From assembly GCA_964538455.1 (NCBI GenBank), contig CAZIDZ010000011.1, forward strand, positions 1 to 64,000: a DNA stretch of 64,000 bases, read 5' to 3'. A model generated the notes under the pieces. It was given only the letters and a program-made list of their open reading frames with translations, made no database searches and was not told the DNA's origin. Shown here in pieces: positions 24,563 through 32,926 of the stretch; within the stretch, counting starts at the first letter, position 1; every line of letters starts with the position of its first letter. Both the position numbers and the translations under genes were made by a program. The DNA comes from JAZDLX01 sp964538455. GTDB lineage: Bacteria; Electryoneota; Electryoneia; Electryoneales; Electryoneaceae.

Positions 24563-24807
24563 CTGGTTTAGTGCCTTCGCTCTCCCGAAACGGGACTTTC
24601 ACACATTTTAAAGCAACGTTGCAGCGCTGAAGTTGCCTGAAAACAGAGAATTCTCATCCCGGCGGAATGTAAAAAACGCCGCGTGCCCGACAAAATGCAG
24701 GTTCAGCGGCTGCTCACCCCCCGTTTTCTCGAGATTGAAATATAGACGGGACACACGAATTTGGCAATCCAATTGCCGAGAGCTAGTGTATTGGGGAGTC
24801 TGATATA

Positions 24808-24857
24808 CAAAAGTGACAGTTACCTTTGTCTTATTCCAATGGTAACTGTCACTTTTG
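24808..24857. repeat. GTGACAGTTACC palindrome at the 3' end of the RAYT gene
   Basis: CAAAAGTGACAGTTACC (24808-24824) and its exact complement GGTAACTGTCACTTTTG (24841-24857), with a 16-nt loop. The RAYT stop codon (complement of 24849-24851) lies inside the right arm, so the final residues Gln-Lys and the stop are encoded by the repeat. Confidence 0.9.
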
Positions 24858-25517
24858 ATCTTTCCAATGTGAACCACCGCGCGACAGCGGGATGACTCGC
24901 TTGCCTGTTAGAGATCCTACGTGATCCAGAAAAGGTGCCGAGCCTAAGGGCAAACCATTCACTTCGTGATCACGAAATTTCTTCAGCTGGTCATCGTCCA
25001 AACCGCTTTCTAACAGCCCTGACCAATCATCCGTGATACTTTCCATCCGCGTCAAATCTGTCACTCCGTCTCCGCTTCGATTGAGATGAGCCCGTGCACT
25101 ACTCCATTTGTAATCAGCAGGATGGGTTGCCAAACCTGCACGGACAGGATTCAATTCGACGTATCGAATTGCGGCAATTGTGTGCGGATCATCCAGCGGC
25201 ACGGAGGAGAATCGCTGCTGCCAGAGATGTCCCGTCCACCCTTGACGCCGGTTTATCTCTTGTGAATACATTCGGTGCAGAGGTGCAAAGGTCGCTCTGA
25301 GACCTTCTAAAGTACTGGGAATAGCAATTAAATGAACGTGGTTCGGCATTAGACACCAGGCAATTATCGATGTTCGGGCACGTTTGGAAAACCTACTTAG
25401 CAAGTGTTTGTAAAAACGATAATCATCGTCATTGAAAAAGGTCAGCATCCGGCGGTTGCCGCGTTGGGTGATGTGATGTGACAATCCCGGTACCACAATC
25501 CTCGATCCTCTTGGCAT
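24849..25517 (-). CDS. REP-associated tyrosine transposase (RAYT, Y1_Tnp)
   Basis: A 222-residue HUH single-strand nuclease of the IS200/IS605-related RAYT group, thought to mobilise or process short palindromes. It opens with the family start PRGSRIVVPGLSHHITQRGNRR and has the metal-binding HUH motif in MPNHVHLI. A conserved Tyr sits in RYVELNPVRAG, followed by ADYKWSSARAHL. All key motifs are present, so it may be active. It lies between two copies of the GTGACAGTTACC palindrome (24808-24857 and 25530-25579), the arrangement expected of a REP/RAYT unit. The start at 25517 matches the family N-terminus. Confidence 0.93.
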   Translation of the reverse strand: MPRGSRIVVPGLSHHITQRGNRRMLTFFNDDDYRFYKHLLSRFSKRARTSIIAWCLMPNHVHLIAIPSTLEGLRATFAPLHRMYSQEINRRQGWTGHLWQQRFSSVPLDDPHTIAAIRYVELNPVRAGLATHPADYKWSSARAHLNRSGDGVTDLTRMESITDDWSGLLESGLDDDQLKKFRDHEVNGLPLGSAPFLDHVGSLTGKRVIPLSRGGSHWKDQK

Positions 25518-25529
25518 TTTTACCCCATT

Positions 25530-25579
25530 CAAAAGTGACAGTTACTTTTGTCTTTTTCCAAAGGTAACTGTCACTTTTG
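25530..25579. repeat. GTGACAGTTAC palindrome upstream of the RAYT gene
   Basis: CAAAAGTGACAGTTAC (25530-25545) and GTAACTGTCACTTTTG (25564-25579) are exact complements; pairing extends inward with one mismatch. It ends 13 bp before the RAYT start codon and separates it from the M23 gene. Confidence 0.9.
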
Positions 25580-25602
25580 ATAAATGCAAATAAAACAACA
25601 TA

Positions 25603-27669
25603 TCACCTGACGTGGATCGAGTGCTCCATTACTGTTTCGTTACCCACTTTATCCTGGGCGACGAGCCGCCAGGTGTGGCGGCCTCGTTTCAAATCCGACC
25701 AGGGACGGAAGGAAATCGTGTCCTTGTCCGGATCGAACCTCCAGATTGTGTTCTGACCATCCAACTCGAGGCGGCATTTGTCAAGATCCAGCCCGCTTAG
25801 CTCATCGACCACCTCCACGGCGAGCAAAGGCCTTCGGGTTGAAGACGTTCCGCCATCCGAGTAGCTGACCCCGAGAATCTGCGGCGCAAGAGTGTCAAGC
25901 ATCACGGAAAATGTCTCGTTGCTGTAAGCTTCCGCTTTGAGCACGAAACCGTTCATCTCGTGTTCATTGCCGAGATAGGTCCAGCGGCCCCCCTCGCTCC
26001 ACTCCCGGTAAACGATGACAGCGTGTGGGTCCCAGGGCTGTTCTCCGGAGTGAAACGCCACCCAGAAAGGGCGTTCGAAGGGGTAGTCAAAGGGGTGAAG
26101 CTGGATCCGTTCGGCAACTGTTTCGGCGCTTGGCGGGCGATGCGTCATTCCCATCACCAGGTCGTACCAGAGCGTTCCGGGGGCGATACGCACCTCGAAG
26201 CGGTCATCCGGCATCGACCAACGGTCGTTCAAACCAGCAAGAAACCCGGCAAAACGGATTGACGACGAAGCGGTGTACGCTGCGCTGTCGTTCTCCGCCA
26301 CCACTTGGAACTCGGTCCACCCGCGGAAAGTGACGGGGATTTCCACTCTCCCGATCCAGCCCCGTCCAGGGCGATCGACGAGATCGAAAGCGTTGCCGAA
26401 TTGCGGAACACGGACCCAGACGTTCTCGGTGCCCTGGGGCACTCCCGCGACACGAATTCTGGCGGTTTCGCCGAGAATCCGAATCTGGACGGTCATCGCA
26501 GAATCCGCTGCAGCCCCGGGAGGAATCGGCGGCATCGGTACGCTGGAAGCCGCGGGAGGCAGCGTCGGCCCGTCGAGCACGTTCAACGCCAGCCGGGCGT
26601 CGTTTTCATTCCCGTTGTCGTCGATCGCCCGTACACGGATCCAGTGAATGCCGCGCTTCATCGTCTTCGTATCCAACAATCCCCCGGGAAGATTGCGGTT
26701 GTAAAAATCCAAGTCGTTGCCGGGCACGATGTACAACCGGCGGAACCGTTTGTAGCCCAGCTTTTGAAGCTCATAATCGAAATCGAGCCTGCTGTCGCGG
26801 TTGTTGCGGTAATTGAACTGCCTCAGATCGGTCACATGGATCAGGCGGCCGTCCAGGTACAGTTCAATCCTTCTCGGACCCAGCCGGTGCCACCCACCAT
26901 CCTGAAAATCAATGACTTCGGCGGAGATGCCCACCCGTCCAAAGATGTCCACCGTGGCTCCCGTCCGGTTCTGCATCCGGCGAATCACCGGTAGCATGTC
27001 CCCCTCCGCCTCACTCGCGCCGTCCAGCGCCTTTACGGCGATGCGGCGGATGACCGGCGCACGGGTATCCTTGACAACAAATCCATCCACGGACGGGTTG
27101 TAGGGGACGCCGAGCCCCTTGCGCAGTTCGAAGTGGAGGTGGGCAGGGCCAGAGCCGGTGTCGCCCGTGTAGGCGATTCGATCCCCTTTTTTATAAGTGA
27201 TTTCACCTGGTTTGAAAAAAAGTTCGATTTCGTATTTTCCGGCGGCCAACTGCGCCTCGCGCACCCGGCGCTCGATCTTGTTGTCGAAACGGCTGAGGTG
27301 GGCATACACCGCGACCCGATCGCCCGCGGTCTGGAGATAGAGTACCCTGCCATATCCGTTGAAATTCGTCTTGACCCGAATCACCGATCCGTCGTTGATC
27401 GCGTAGCAGGGAAAGCCAACGCCGCCGCCCGTCGAAAAGTCGAGCGCAGCGTGAAACCTGTCCGGCCGGGGTTCGCCAAAGGTGCTGGTGATCCTCCTCG
27501 ACGCATCAGTGGGCCAGCGGTCGCCGTTCGCGGTGTAGAGGTCTTCCCCTTGCGGCCGAGCGTACACCGCCGGATTCGCAGTCAGGAGAAAGACAAGCAG
27601 AGCGAACAGTACCAGCAACAGAGTACTGGGCAGGTGATGCGACCGTCTTGTTGGAGTGAAGTTGGGCAT
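25603..27669 (-). CDS. secreted M23 family peptidase-domain protein
   Basis: A 688-residue exported protein. A long signal or anchor (about residues 14-37) is followed by an M23 (LytM-like) domain near residues 55-195. The zinc ligands are visible: HAALD (H-x-x-x-D) and HLHFE (H-x-H). A large beta-rich C-terminal region resembling Ig-like or fibronectin modules follows, ending in DKVGNETVMEHSIHVR. The metal ligands are intact, so peptidoglycan cleavage is plausible. The TPR gene ends 12 bp upstream on the same strand, giving a two-gene operon. No convincing Shine-Dalgarno site precedes 27669. Confidence 0.9.
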   Translation of the reverse strand: MPNFTPTRRSHHLPSTLLLVLFALLVFLLTANPAVYARPQGEDLYTANGDRWPTDASRRITSTFGEPRPDRFHAALDFSTGGGVGFPCYAINDGSVIRVKTNFNGYGRVLYLQTAGDRVAVYAHLSRFDNKIERRVREAQLAAGKYEIELFFKPGEITYKKGDRIAYTGDTGSGPAHLHFELRKGLGVPYNPSVDGFVVKDTRAPVIRRIAVKALDGASEAEGDMLPVIRRMQNRTGATVDIFGRVGISAEVIDFQDGGWHRLGPRRIELYLDGRLIHVTDLRQFNYRNNRDSRLDFDYELQKLGYKRFRRLYIVPGNDLDFYNRNLPGGLLDTKTMKRGIHWIRVRAIDDNGNENDARLALNVLDGPTLPPAASSVPMPPIPPGAAADSAMTVQIRILGETARIRVAGVPQGTENVWVRVPQFGNAFDLVDRPGRGWIGRVEIPVTFRGWTEFQVVAENDSAAYTASSSIRFAGFLAGLNDRWSMPDDRFEVRIAPGTLWYDLVMGMTHRPPSAETVAERIQLHPFDYPFERPFWVAFHSGEQPWDPHAVIVYREWSEGGRWTYLGNEHEMNGFVLKAEAYSNETFSVMLDTLAPQILGVSYSDGGTSSTRRPLLAVEVVDELSGLDLDKCRLELDGQNTIWRFDPDKDTISFRPWSDLKRGRHTWRLVAQDKVGNETVMEHSIHVR

Positions 27670-27681
27670 TCGGGATGGGAA

Positions 27682-28149
27682 TCAGAGCAGGCCAAGCTTC
27701 TCGAGTTTCTTCAGTACCGTCGGGGAGTGCCGGCTCTGCGGAAAATCAGCGAGAAAGCGGACATACAGTTCACCGGCCAGGGTGGCTTCGCCGAGCGCTT
27801 CATGGCAGAGGGCGATTTTATACAGGGCATCCTCGCGCTTGTTGGTTCCCGGAAAGGCAAGAGTCCTGTCAAACTCGACCAGCGCCTGGTCGTAACGCCC
27901 GAGTTGGTAATAGCTCTCGCCGATCCAGTACTGGCAGTTGTCCGAGAGGTCGTTGGTCGCATCCGTAGCCAACAGATTGCGAAAGTCTCGAATCGCCTGG
28001 GTGTAGCGGCCGCGTTCGAACAGCCGGTAGGCAGCATGGTAGCGATCCGCGAAACTGGCTGCCGTCGCTGGAGCCGCGAAAAGATTCGCCTGGAGCAAAA
28101 GCACCACTGCAATCGCCGCCCATTTTGTCCACCGGCTCCGAGCTTTCAT
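27682..28149 (-). CDS. exported tetratricopeptide-repeat protein (YbgF/CpoB-like)
   Basis: A 155-residue protein. The signal peptide (KWAAIAVVLLLQANLFAAPATA) is followed by three TPR-like units: AAYRLFERGRYTQAIRDFRN, YWIGESYYQLGRYDQALVEF and ALYKIALCHEALGEATLAGE. The layout resembles the C-terminal half of YbgF/CpoB, which coordinates peptidoglycan synthesis with outer-membrane constriction, but the N-terminal coiled coil is missing. The start at 28149 has GGAAGGAAAAG upstream. It lies directly before an M23 peptidase gene, consistent with a cell-wall role. A generic TPR adaptor is the alternative. Confidence 0.82.
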   Translation of the reverse strand: MKARSRWTKWAAIAVVLLLQANLFAAPATAASFADRYHAAYRLFERGRYTQAIRDFRNLLATDATNDLSDNCQYWIGESYYQLGRYDQALVEFDRTLAFPGTNKREDALYKIALCHEALGEATLAGELYVRFLADFPQSRHSPTVLKKLEKLGLL

Positions 28150-28352
28150 CTTTTCCTTCCGCAGCACGGTTTCTCGATTGACCCAATATAGAGGACTCGG
28201 CAGGGTTCTACAAAGCGCGGAATCGATCCGACAACGCACCTGGGTGTCCTAACAGGACGCCATCCGCCGAAGCATGGACGCTTCCCCCGGGCATTCACAT
28301 CATCGGCAACACCATCTGCTCCTGTCCCGGCCGCACCGTCTCCCGCAGCGGT

Positions 28353-30530
28353 CTAGCGCACCAGAACGATCCGTTTCGTGACCGAGCTTCCATCGGCCAG
28401 AGCTGCACGAACGTAGTACTCGCCGCTGGAGTAACCGTCCATCGAAAGCGTGAATACACGAATTCCGGGTCCCACCTTCCTTTTGGCAACGGTCCTCAGT
28501 GTCCGCCCTAAAAGGTCAAACACCTGCAACCGGAGAAACTGCCTCTTCGCCAGGGTTACGGTGATTCGCGCCTGGGAATTGAAGGGATTGGGATACACGG
28601 CACAGGTGAACGATGCCGGCACTTGTGGTCTTTCGTCAGGTCTGCCGAGACCGCCGGAACCGATAACCCCGAGAGTATCCGAATAGCCGCTCGCCGGGCT
28701 GCCATTGTAGAGCGCACGGGCCGCCACTTGCCAAGTTCCGTTTGGCAGCCAATCCACATAAAGCGACGTTGCATCAACCACGGTGTCAATGTGTTCCGCT
28801 GTCGAGCTGCTCCAGAAGTCCAACTCGTAGCTGACAACGTCCGGATCGCCGAACTTTGCAAACAAGATGCGTGGTGTTGCAGCGGCCTCGTCGATCATCA
28901 CCTGCGGAACCAGCGGCCTTATTCGGAGCGACGAACGGTAGGCCCGGTAACTCATCAGATTGTTCGGGTAGGGGCTCCCCTCTTCCATCTGCAGCTCGCC
29001 GACGATGTTTCCGCTGGAATCCACCTCCGTCGCGTTGGGGGCGCCACTGTTTTTTTCACCCCACCCGATCAGCGTGTTTCCGTTCTCGAATCGTTGGACA
29101 CTGCCGCGCGAACGGCTTGTCATCGACTGCCCGTAGTCATACTCCCAGGCGATTGTCGCGGTCTTTGCTTCTTCGTCGAGATCGTATTCAATCGCCCTGC
29201 AATAGTCGGGATAAATCTTCGAGCCGTTGTCAAAGAAAATGATGTGTCCGTTCGGAAGACGCTGCACGTCATGCTGGCCCGAAAACCACCGGGCGTCGGA
29301 GTCGGTCAGCGTAAACTGATTGCCTATCCCTCCGAACACCCACATCACCTTCGCCGAGTCCGAGCTGATCTTGTAGATCGCATCGGTGTGGCGGGAGGAG
29401 ATAAGGTAATTCCCGTCGAAATCCCTCGTGACCTTGTTCATGTGCATATAGTCGATTGGTGAACCGCTGAGGTCTGTGCCCGGGAAACCATGATTCACCC
29501 ATGTAAACTGGATGGTCGAATCTTCCAGGCTGCGCCACTGAAACAGCAGCACGTTGTTCTTGTCAAGGACCTGGAACAGGGCACCGATGACCACCGCATC
29601 ACTGCGACCTCCGTAAGAGGTCATATCCATTTCTGCGTAATCATTGGCCATCACGATTGCGCTCGTGTCTGGGAAAAGAGTCATATCGTGAAAATTGGTT
29701 TCGGGAGCCGCTCCGCCGGTGTAGGGAGCATATCCTCCCACGCAGGCCAGTTTCTTTACCAGCGTCCAGGTCGTGTCCATGATGCTGAACTCATTGTGGT
29801 CGAAACTGAACCATGAGATCAGGTTCAGATCATCGTGCGGCGCGAACCACTCGGTGCGTTCCTGGGCGCGGTAGTAGTAGATCACTTTTCCGGAATCGTC
29901 GAGCACCAGATGAAACATTGTCTTGAACGGGTAATTGGTGCCAAAATTCATGAACGTATTTCCGGGTGTTGCATTGGCCGTCGTCGTGAAGGCGTACGGT
30001 GGAAATTCCTCCGGCAGATCGTAATCGCTTTTAATCGTGAACTCAGTCGTGTCGAGAGAATTCAAGCCGGGTGTGTTCGCCGTAACGGACTCCTGCTCGC
30101 TCCGCTCCCGTTCCAGAAGACGGCGCGCCTCCGCTATGCGTTCGGGCGAAATCCAATTTTTAACCGTAAATGAATAGTCGAATCCGGGCAGCCCCTGCGA
30201 GGCATCGCCCTCGAAGCGTACGACGACCTTCTCGCCATAACGAAACGGACGATCAGGTTTGAAATAGATCGTCACGCCTCCACCGCCCAATCGGACACTC
30301 CCGTGGTGCTCGCCGCTGGCCTCCCCCTTGACAACGAACAGCGAGGACGCAGGCGGATATGTCGCAGGACCATGCGTTGGGTGAAGCAGGATGCCCGTCC
30401 CCGGCTGAACATGAGTTGCACCCGGCTTGGGCGAAACGAATGAATAGCCATCGGGAGGCACCGCAAAAGTGTGGAGAGGCAGCGCCAGGACGACCAGCAG
30501 TCCTGCGCAGACCACGAAGGAATTTTTCAT
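28353..30530 (-). CDS. secreted arylsulfotransferase-like protein with T9SS sorting domain (copy A)
   Basis: A 725-residue exported protein. The signal peptide is followed by an Ig-like N-terminal domain (to about residue 130) and a beta-propeller region of the arylsulfotransferase (ASST/Arylsulfotran_2) type: DGNYLISSRHTDAIYKI, FSGQHDVQRLPNGHIIFFDN and RFENGNTLIGWG. It ends in a FlgD-like type IX secretion sorting domain (CAVYPNPFNSQARITV to SVTKRIVLVR). ASST enzymes use histidines to move sulfate between phenols; whether catalysis survives here is unknown. A 300-bp block coding the N-terminal domain is almost identical to that of the upstream paralogue. ATG 30530 parallels the paralogue's start. 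Confidence 0.85.
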   Translation of the reverse strand: MKNSFVVCAGLLVVLALPLHTFAVPPDGYSFVSPKPGATHVQPGTGILLHPTHGPATYPPASSLFVVKGEASGEHHGSVRLGGGGVTIYFKPDRPFRYGEKVVVRFEGDASQGLPGFDYSFTVKNWISPERIAEARRLLERERSEQESVTANTPGLNSLDTTEFTIKSDYDLPEEFPPYAFTTTANATPGNTFMNFGTNYPFKTMFHLVLDDSGKVIYYYRAQERTEWFAPHDDLNLISWFSFDHNEFSIMDTTWTLVKKLACVGGYAPYTGGAAPETNFHDMTLFPDTSAIVMANDYAEMDMTSYGGRSDAVVIGALFQVLDKNNVLLFQWRSLEDSTIQFTWVNHGFPGTDLSGSPIDYMHMNKVTRDFDGNYLISSRHTDAIYKISSDSAKVMWVFGGIGNQFTLTDSDARWFSGQHDVQRLPNGHIIFFDNGSKIYPDYCRAIEYDLDEEAKTATIAWEYDYGQSMTSRSRGSVQRFENGNTLIGWGEKNSGAPNATEVDSSGNIVGELQMEEGSPYPNNLMSYRAYRSSLRIRPLVPQVMIDEAAATPRILFAKFGDPDVVSYELDFWSSSTAEHIDTVVDATSLYVDWLPNGTWQVAARALYNGSPASGYSDTLGVIGSGGLGRPDERPQVPASFTCAVYPNPFNSQARITVTLAKRQFLRLQVFDLLGRTLRTVAKRKVGPGIRVFTLSMDGYSSGEYYVRAALADGSSVTKRIVLVR

Positions 30531-30626
30531 CTCTATGATACCCGCTTCGTTGAAAGCATAGATCACCAAAAATGCCTTCGAATCGGTCCGAACACAAATC
30601 GATTCTGAAGGGTCACTCGTTGCCGG

Positions 30627-32780
30627 TCAGCGCAGTAGGACGATGCGCCTGGTCACCACGCTTCCATCGGAACGTACTGCTCTCAGGAAATAGGGTCCGC
30701 TCGCATAACCTTTCATATCAAGCGTCAAGATGCGTCCCTGCGAACCGGCAACATCAAGCGGAATCGTTTTCACAAGCCTGCCGAGTTCATTGTAAAGATT
30801 CAGGCCGAGCAGTCGCGCACCTGCGCTTTCGACGGAAATCCGAACGGATGAATTGAACGGGTTGGGATACGCTTGAACAACAAATGAACCGGGAATACCG
30901 TTAGATGCTGTTTCTCCGGCGGAGTTCACAACGATAGTAACTGCCATGGTGTCAGAGTATCCGCTCGTCGAATCATCTTCATAGACGGCTCGTGAACACA
31001 CATCCCACAACCCGCCAGGCAGCCAGTCCAGATAGAGTGAAGTTGCTGCAACCGTGGTGTCTGCGGTCGCCCCGGAATCCTGTTCCGTGAAGCTCAACTC
31101 GTAGCCGACCACGTCCGGATCACCGAACTTCGCGAACAGAATCCGTGGCCGCGCCGCTTTCTCATCCCACGTCATCAGCGGGACCTTCGGCCGAATGCTT
31201 AGTGGCGAGCGATAGACGCGGTAGGTGTCGTATCGATCCGAATAAGGAGAGCCCTCTTTCATTTGAAGATAGCAGACGACATTGCCCTTGGAATCCACCT
31301 CAATCCCGTGCAGATTGCCGCTTGGCCTCGATCCCCATGTCACCAGGGTGTTGCCGTTCTCGAGTCTCTGTACGCCTCCCTTGGCATAGCTCATCAGAGA
31401 CTTATCATGGTCATACTCCCAGACAAGCGAGGCGACCGTATCAACCTCATCGAGGTCAAATTCAATTGCGCGGCCATACTTGGGCGTAGTGAAGGACCCG
31501 TTATCGAAAAAAATGATGTGCCCGTTCGGAAGCCGCTGAACGTCGTGTTGACCCGAAAACGGTTTGAGTGATAAATCGGCGAAGGTGAACTGGTTTCCTT
31601 TCCCCCCGAACACCCACATGGTCTTCGCTGAATCCGCACTGATCTTGTAGATCGCATCGGTGTGCCGGGAGGAGATGAGATAGTTGCCGTCCGTGTCCAG
31701 CGTAACCTTGTTCAGATGGAAAAAGTCCACTTTTGCCCCATTGAAATAGACATTATAATTTGCCCAGTTTAACTGAATGGTGGAATCTTCCACGCTGCGC
31801 CATTGAAACAGCAAATTGTTGTCCTTGTCAAGCACCTGAAAAAGCCCGCCCATCAGGATTGCGTCTTCCCGACCCCCGAATGCTCTCAGGTCCGTAGAAT
31901 CGATATAGTCATTGCACATCACGATGCAGCGTCCGTCCGGGAACAAGGTGAAATCGTGAAAATTCGTCAATCTTTCATAGCCGTTCACGCAGGAGATTTG
32001 CCTCAACTCCGTCCACGTGGTGTCCATCACGTAGAAGACTCGATTGTCGAGGCTGTACGTGGAAATCAACTTCAAATCGTCGAGCGGAGCGAACCATTCG
32101 TTTCGTTCGTGCGTCCGTGAGTAATAGACCACTCGTCCTGAATCATCAAGTACCAGATTGAAATAGACAGGACTTTGCACGCTGTTGAATTCCATGAAGA
32201 TGTTTCCATGCGCGGCGCTGGGCGAGGTCTGAAAAACGTAGGGCGGAAAATCCGTCGGCAGATCGTAATCACTCCTGATAGTGAAATCGGAAGCGGCGAC
32301 CGGGCTGAAGCCCGGTGAATCCTGCGCTGTGCCATTTCCGCTACCCCAATCCTCTTCCTGGTTGGTGATCCGGTAGGCCTCTTCAATCCGTTCGGGCGAA
32401 ATCCAATTTTTAGCCGTAAATGAATAGTCGAATCCGGGCAGCCCCTGCGAGGCATCGCCCTCGAAGCGTACGACGACCTTCTCGCCATAACGAAACGGAC
32501 GATCAGGTTTGAAATAGATCGTCACGCCTCCACCGCCCAATCGGACACTCCCGTGGTGCTCGCCGCTGGCCTCCCCCTTGACAACGAACAGCGAGGACGC
32601 AGGCGGATATGTCGCAGGACCATGCGTTGGGTGAAGCAGGATGCCCGTCCCCGGCTGGACATGAGTTGCACCCGGCTTGGGCGATACGAACGAGTAGCCC
32701 AAGGGAGTTTCCGCCAGAGTGAAGACCGGAAGGGTCAGGAGAACGAGCAGTCCTGCGCAAACCGTGGAGGAATTCTTCAT
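30627..32780 (-). CDS. secreted arylsulfotransferase-like protein with T9SS sorting domain (copy B)
   Basis: A 717-residue tandem paralogue of the next gene, with the same order: signal peptide, Ig-like domain, ASST-like propeller (DGNYLISSRHTDAIYKI, FSGQHDVQRLPNGHIIFFDN) and T9SS sorting domain (QAYPNPFNSSVRISV to SVVTRRIVLLR). Outside the N-terminal domain the proteins differ at many positions, but about 297 bp (32389-32685) matches copy A with only two differences. The 96-bp spacer between the genes suggests co-transcription. Surface exposure through T9SS is inferred from the sorting domain; no T9SS machinery gene lies in the window. Confidence 0.85.
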   Translation of the reverse strand: MKNSSTVCAGLLVLLTLPVFTLAETPLGYSFVSPKPGATHVQPGTGILLHPTHGPATYPPASSLFVVKGEASGEHHGSVRLGGGGVTIYFKPDRPFRYGEKVVVRFEGDASQGLPGFDYSFTAKNWISPERIEEAYRITNQEEDWGSGNGTAQDSPGFSPVAASDFTIRSDYDLPTDFPPYVFQTSPSAAHGNIFMEFNSVQSPVYFNLVLDDSGRVVYYSRTHERNEWFAPLDDLKLISTYSLDNRVFYVMDTTWTELRQISCVNGYERLTNFHDFTLFPDGRCIVMCNDYIDSTDLRAFGGREDAILMGGLFQVLDKDNNLLFQWRSVEDSTIQLNWANYNVYFNGAKVDFFHLNKVTLDTDGNYLISSRHTDAIYKISADSAKTMWVFGGKGNQFTFADLSLKPFSGQHDVQRLPNGHIIFFDNGSFTTPKYGRAIEFDLDEVDTVASLVWEYDHDKSLMSYAKGGVQRLENGNTLVTWGSRPSGNLHGIEVDSKGNVVCYLQMKEGSPYSDRYDTYRVYRSPLSIRPKVPLMTWDEKAARPRILFAKFGDPDVVGYELSFTEQDSGATADTTVAATSLYLDWLPGGLWDVCSRAVYEDDSTSGYSDTMAVTIVVNSAGETASNGIPGSFVVQAYPNPFNSSVRISVESAGARLLGLNLYNELGRLVKTIPLDVAGSQGRILTLDMKGYASGPYFLRAVRSDGSVVTRRIVLLR

Positions 32781-32926
32781 CTCGTGTATTCCCGGATTCA
32801 CGAACGGAACAGGTTAAGGCAAGATGTTACCGATACAGTGGCGAATACAAATCGATCTGCGATCTACCCAACGTTGAACATGCTAAGTATTTGGAGGTTT
32901 CAGGTACGCCGTGGTTGCTTGAAGCA

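Noticed and set aside
23039..24571. A 510-codon open frame opposite valS
   Set aside because: Antisense shadow of valyl-tRNA synthetase, with no domain signature.
24563..24848. T-box riboswitch in the valS leader
   Set aside because: No T-box sequence or specifier hairpin was recognised in the leader strand.
24608..24877. An 89-codon frame joining the RAYT palindrome and the valS leader
   Set aside because: It reads through the palindrome and lacks any family match or start signal.
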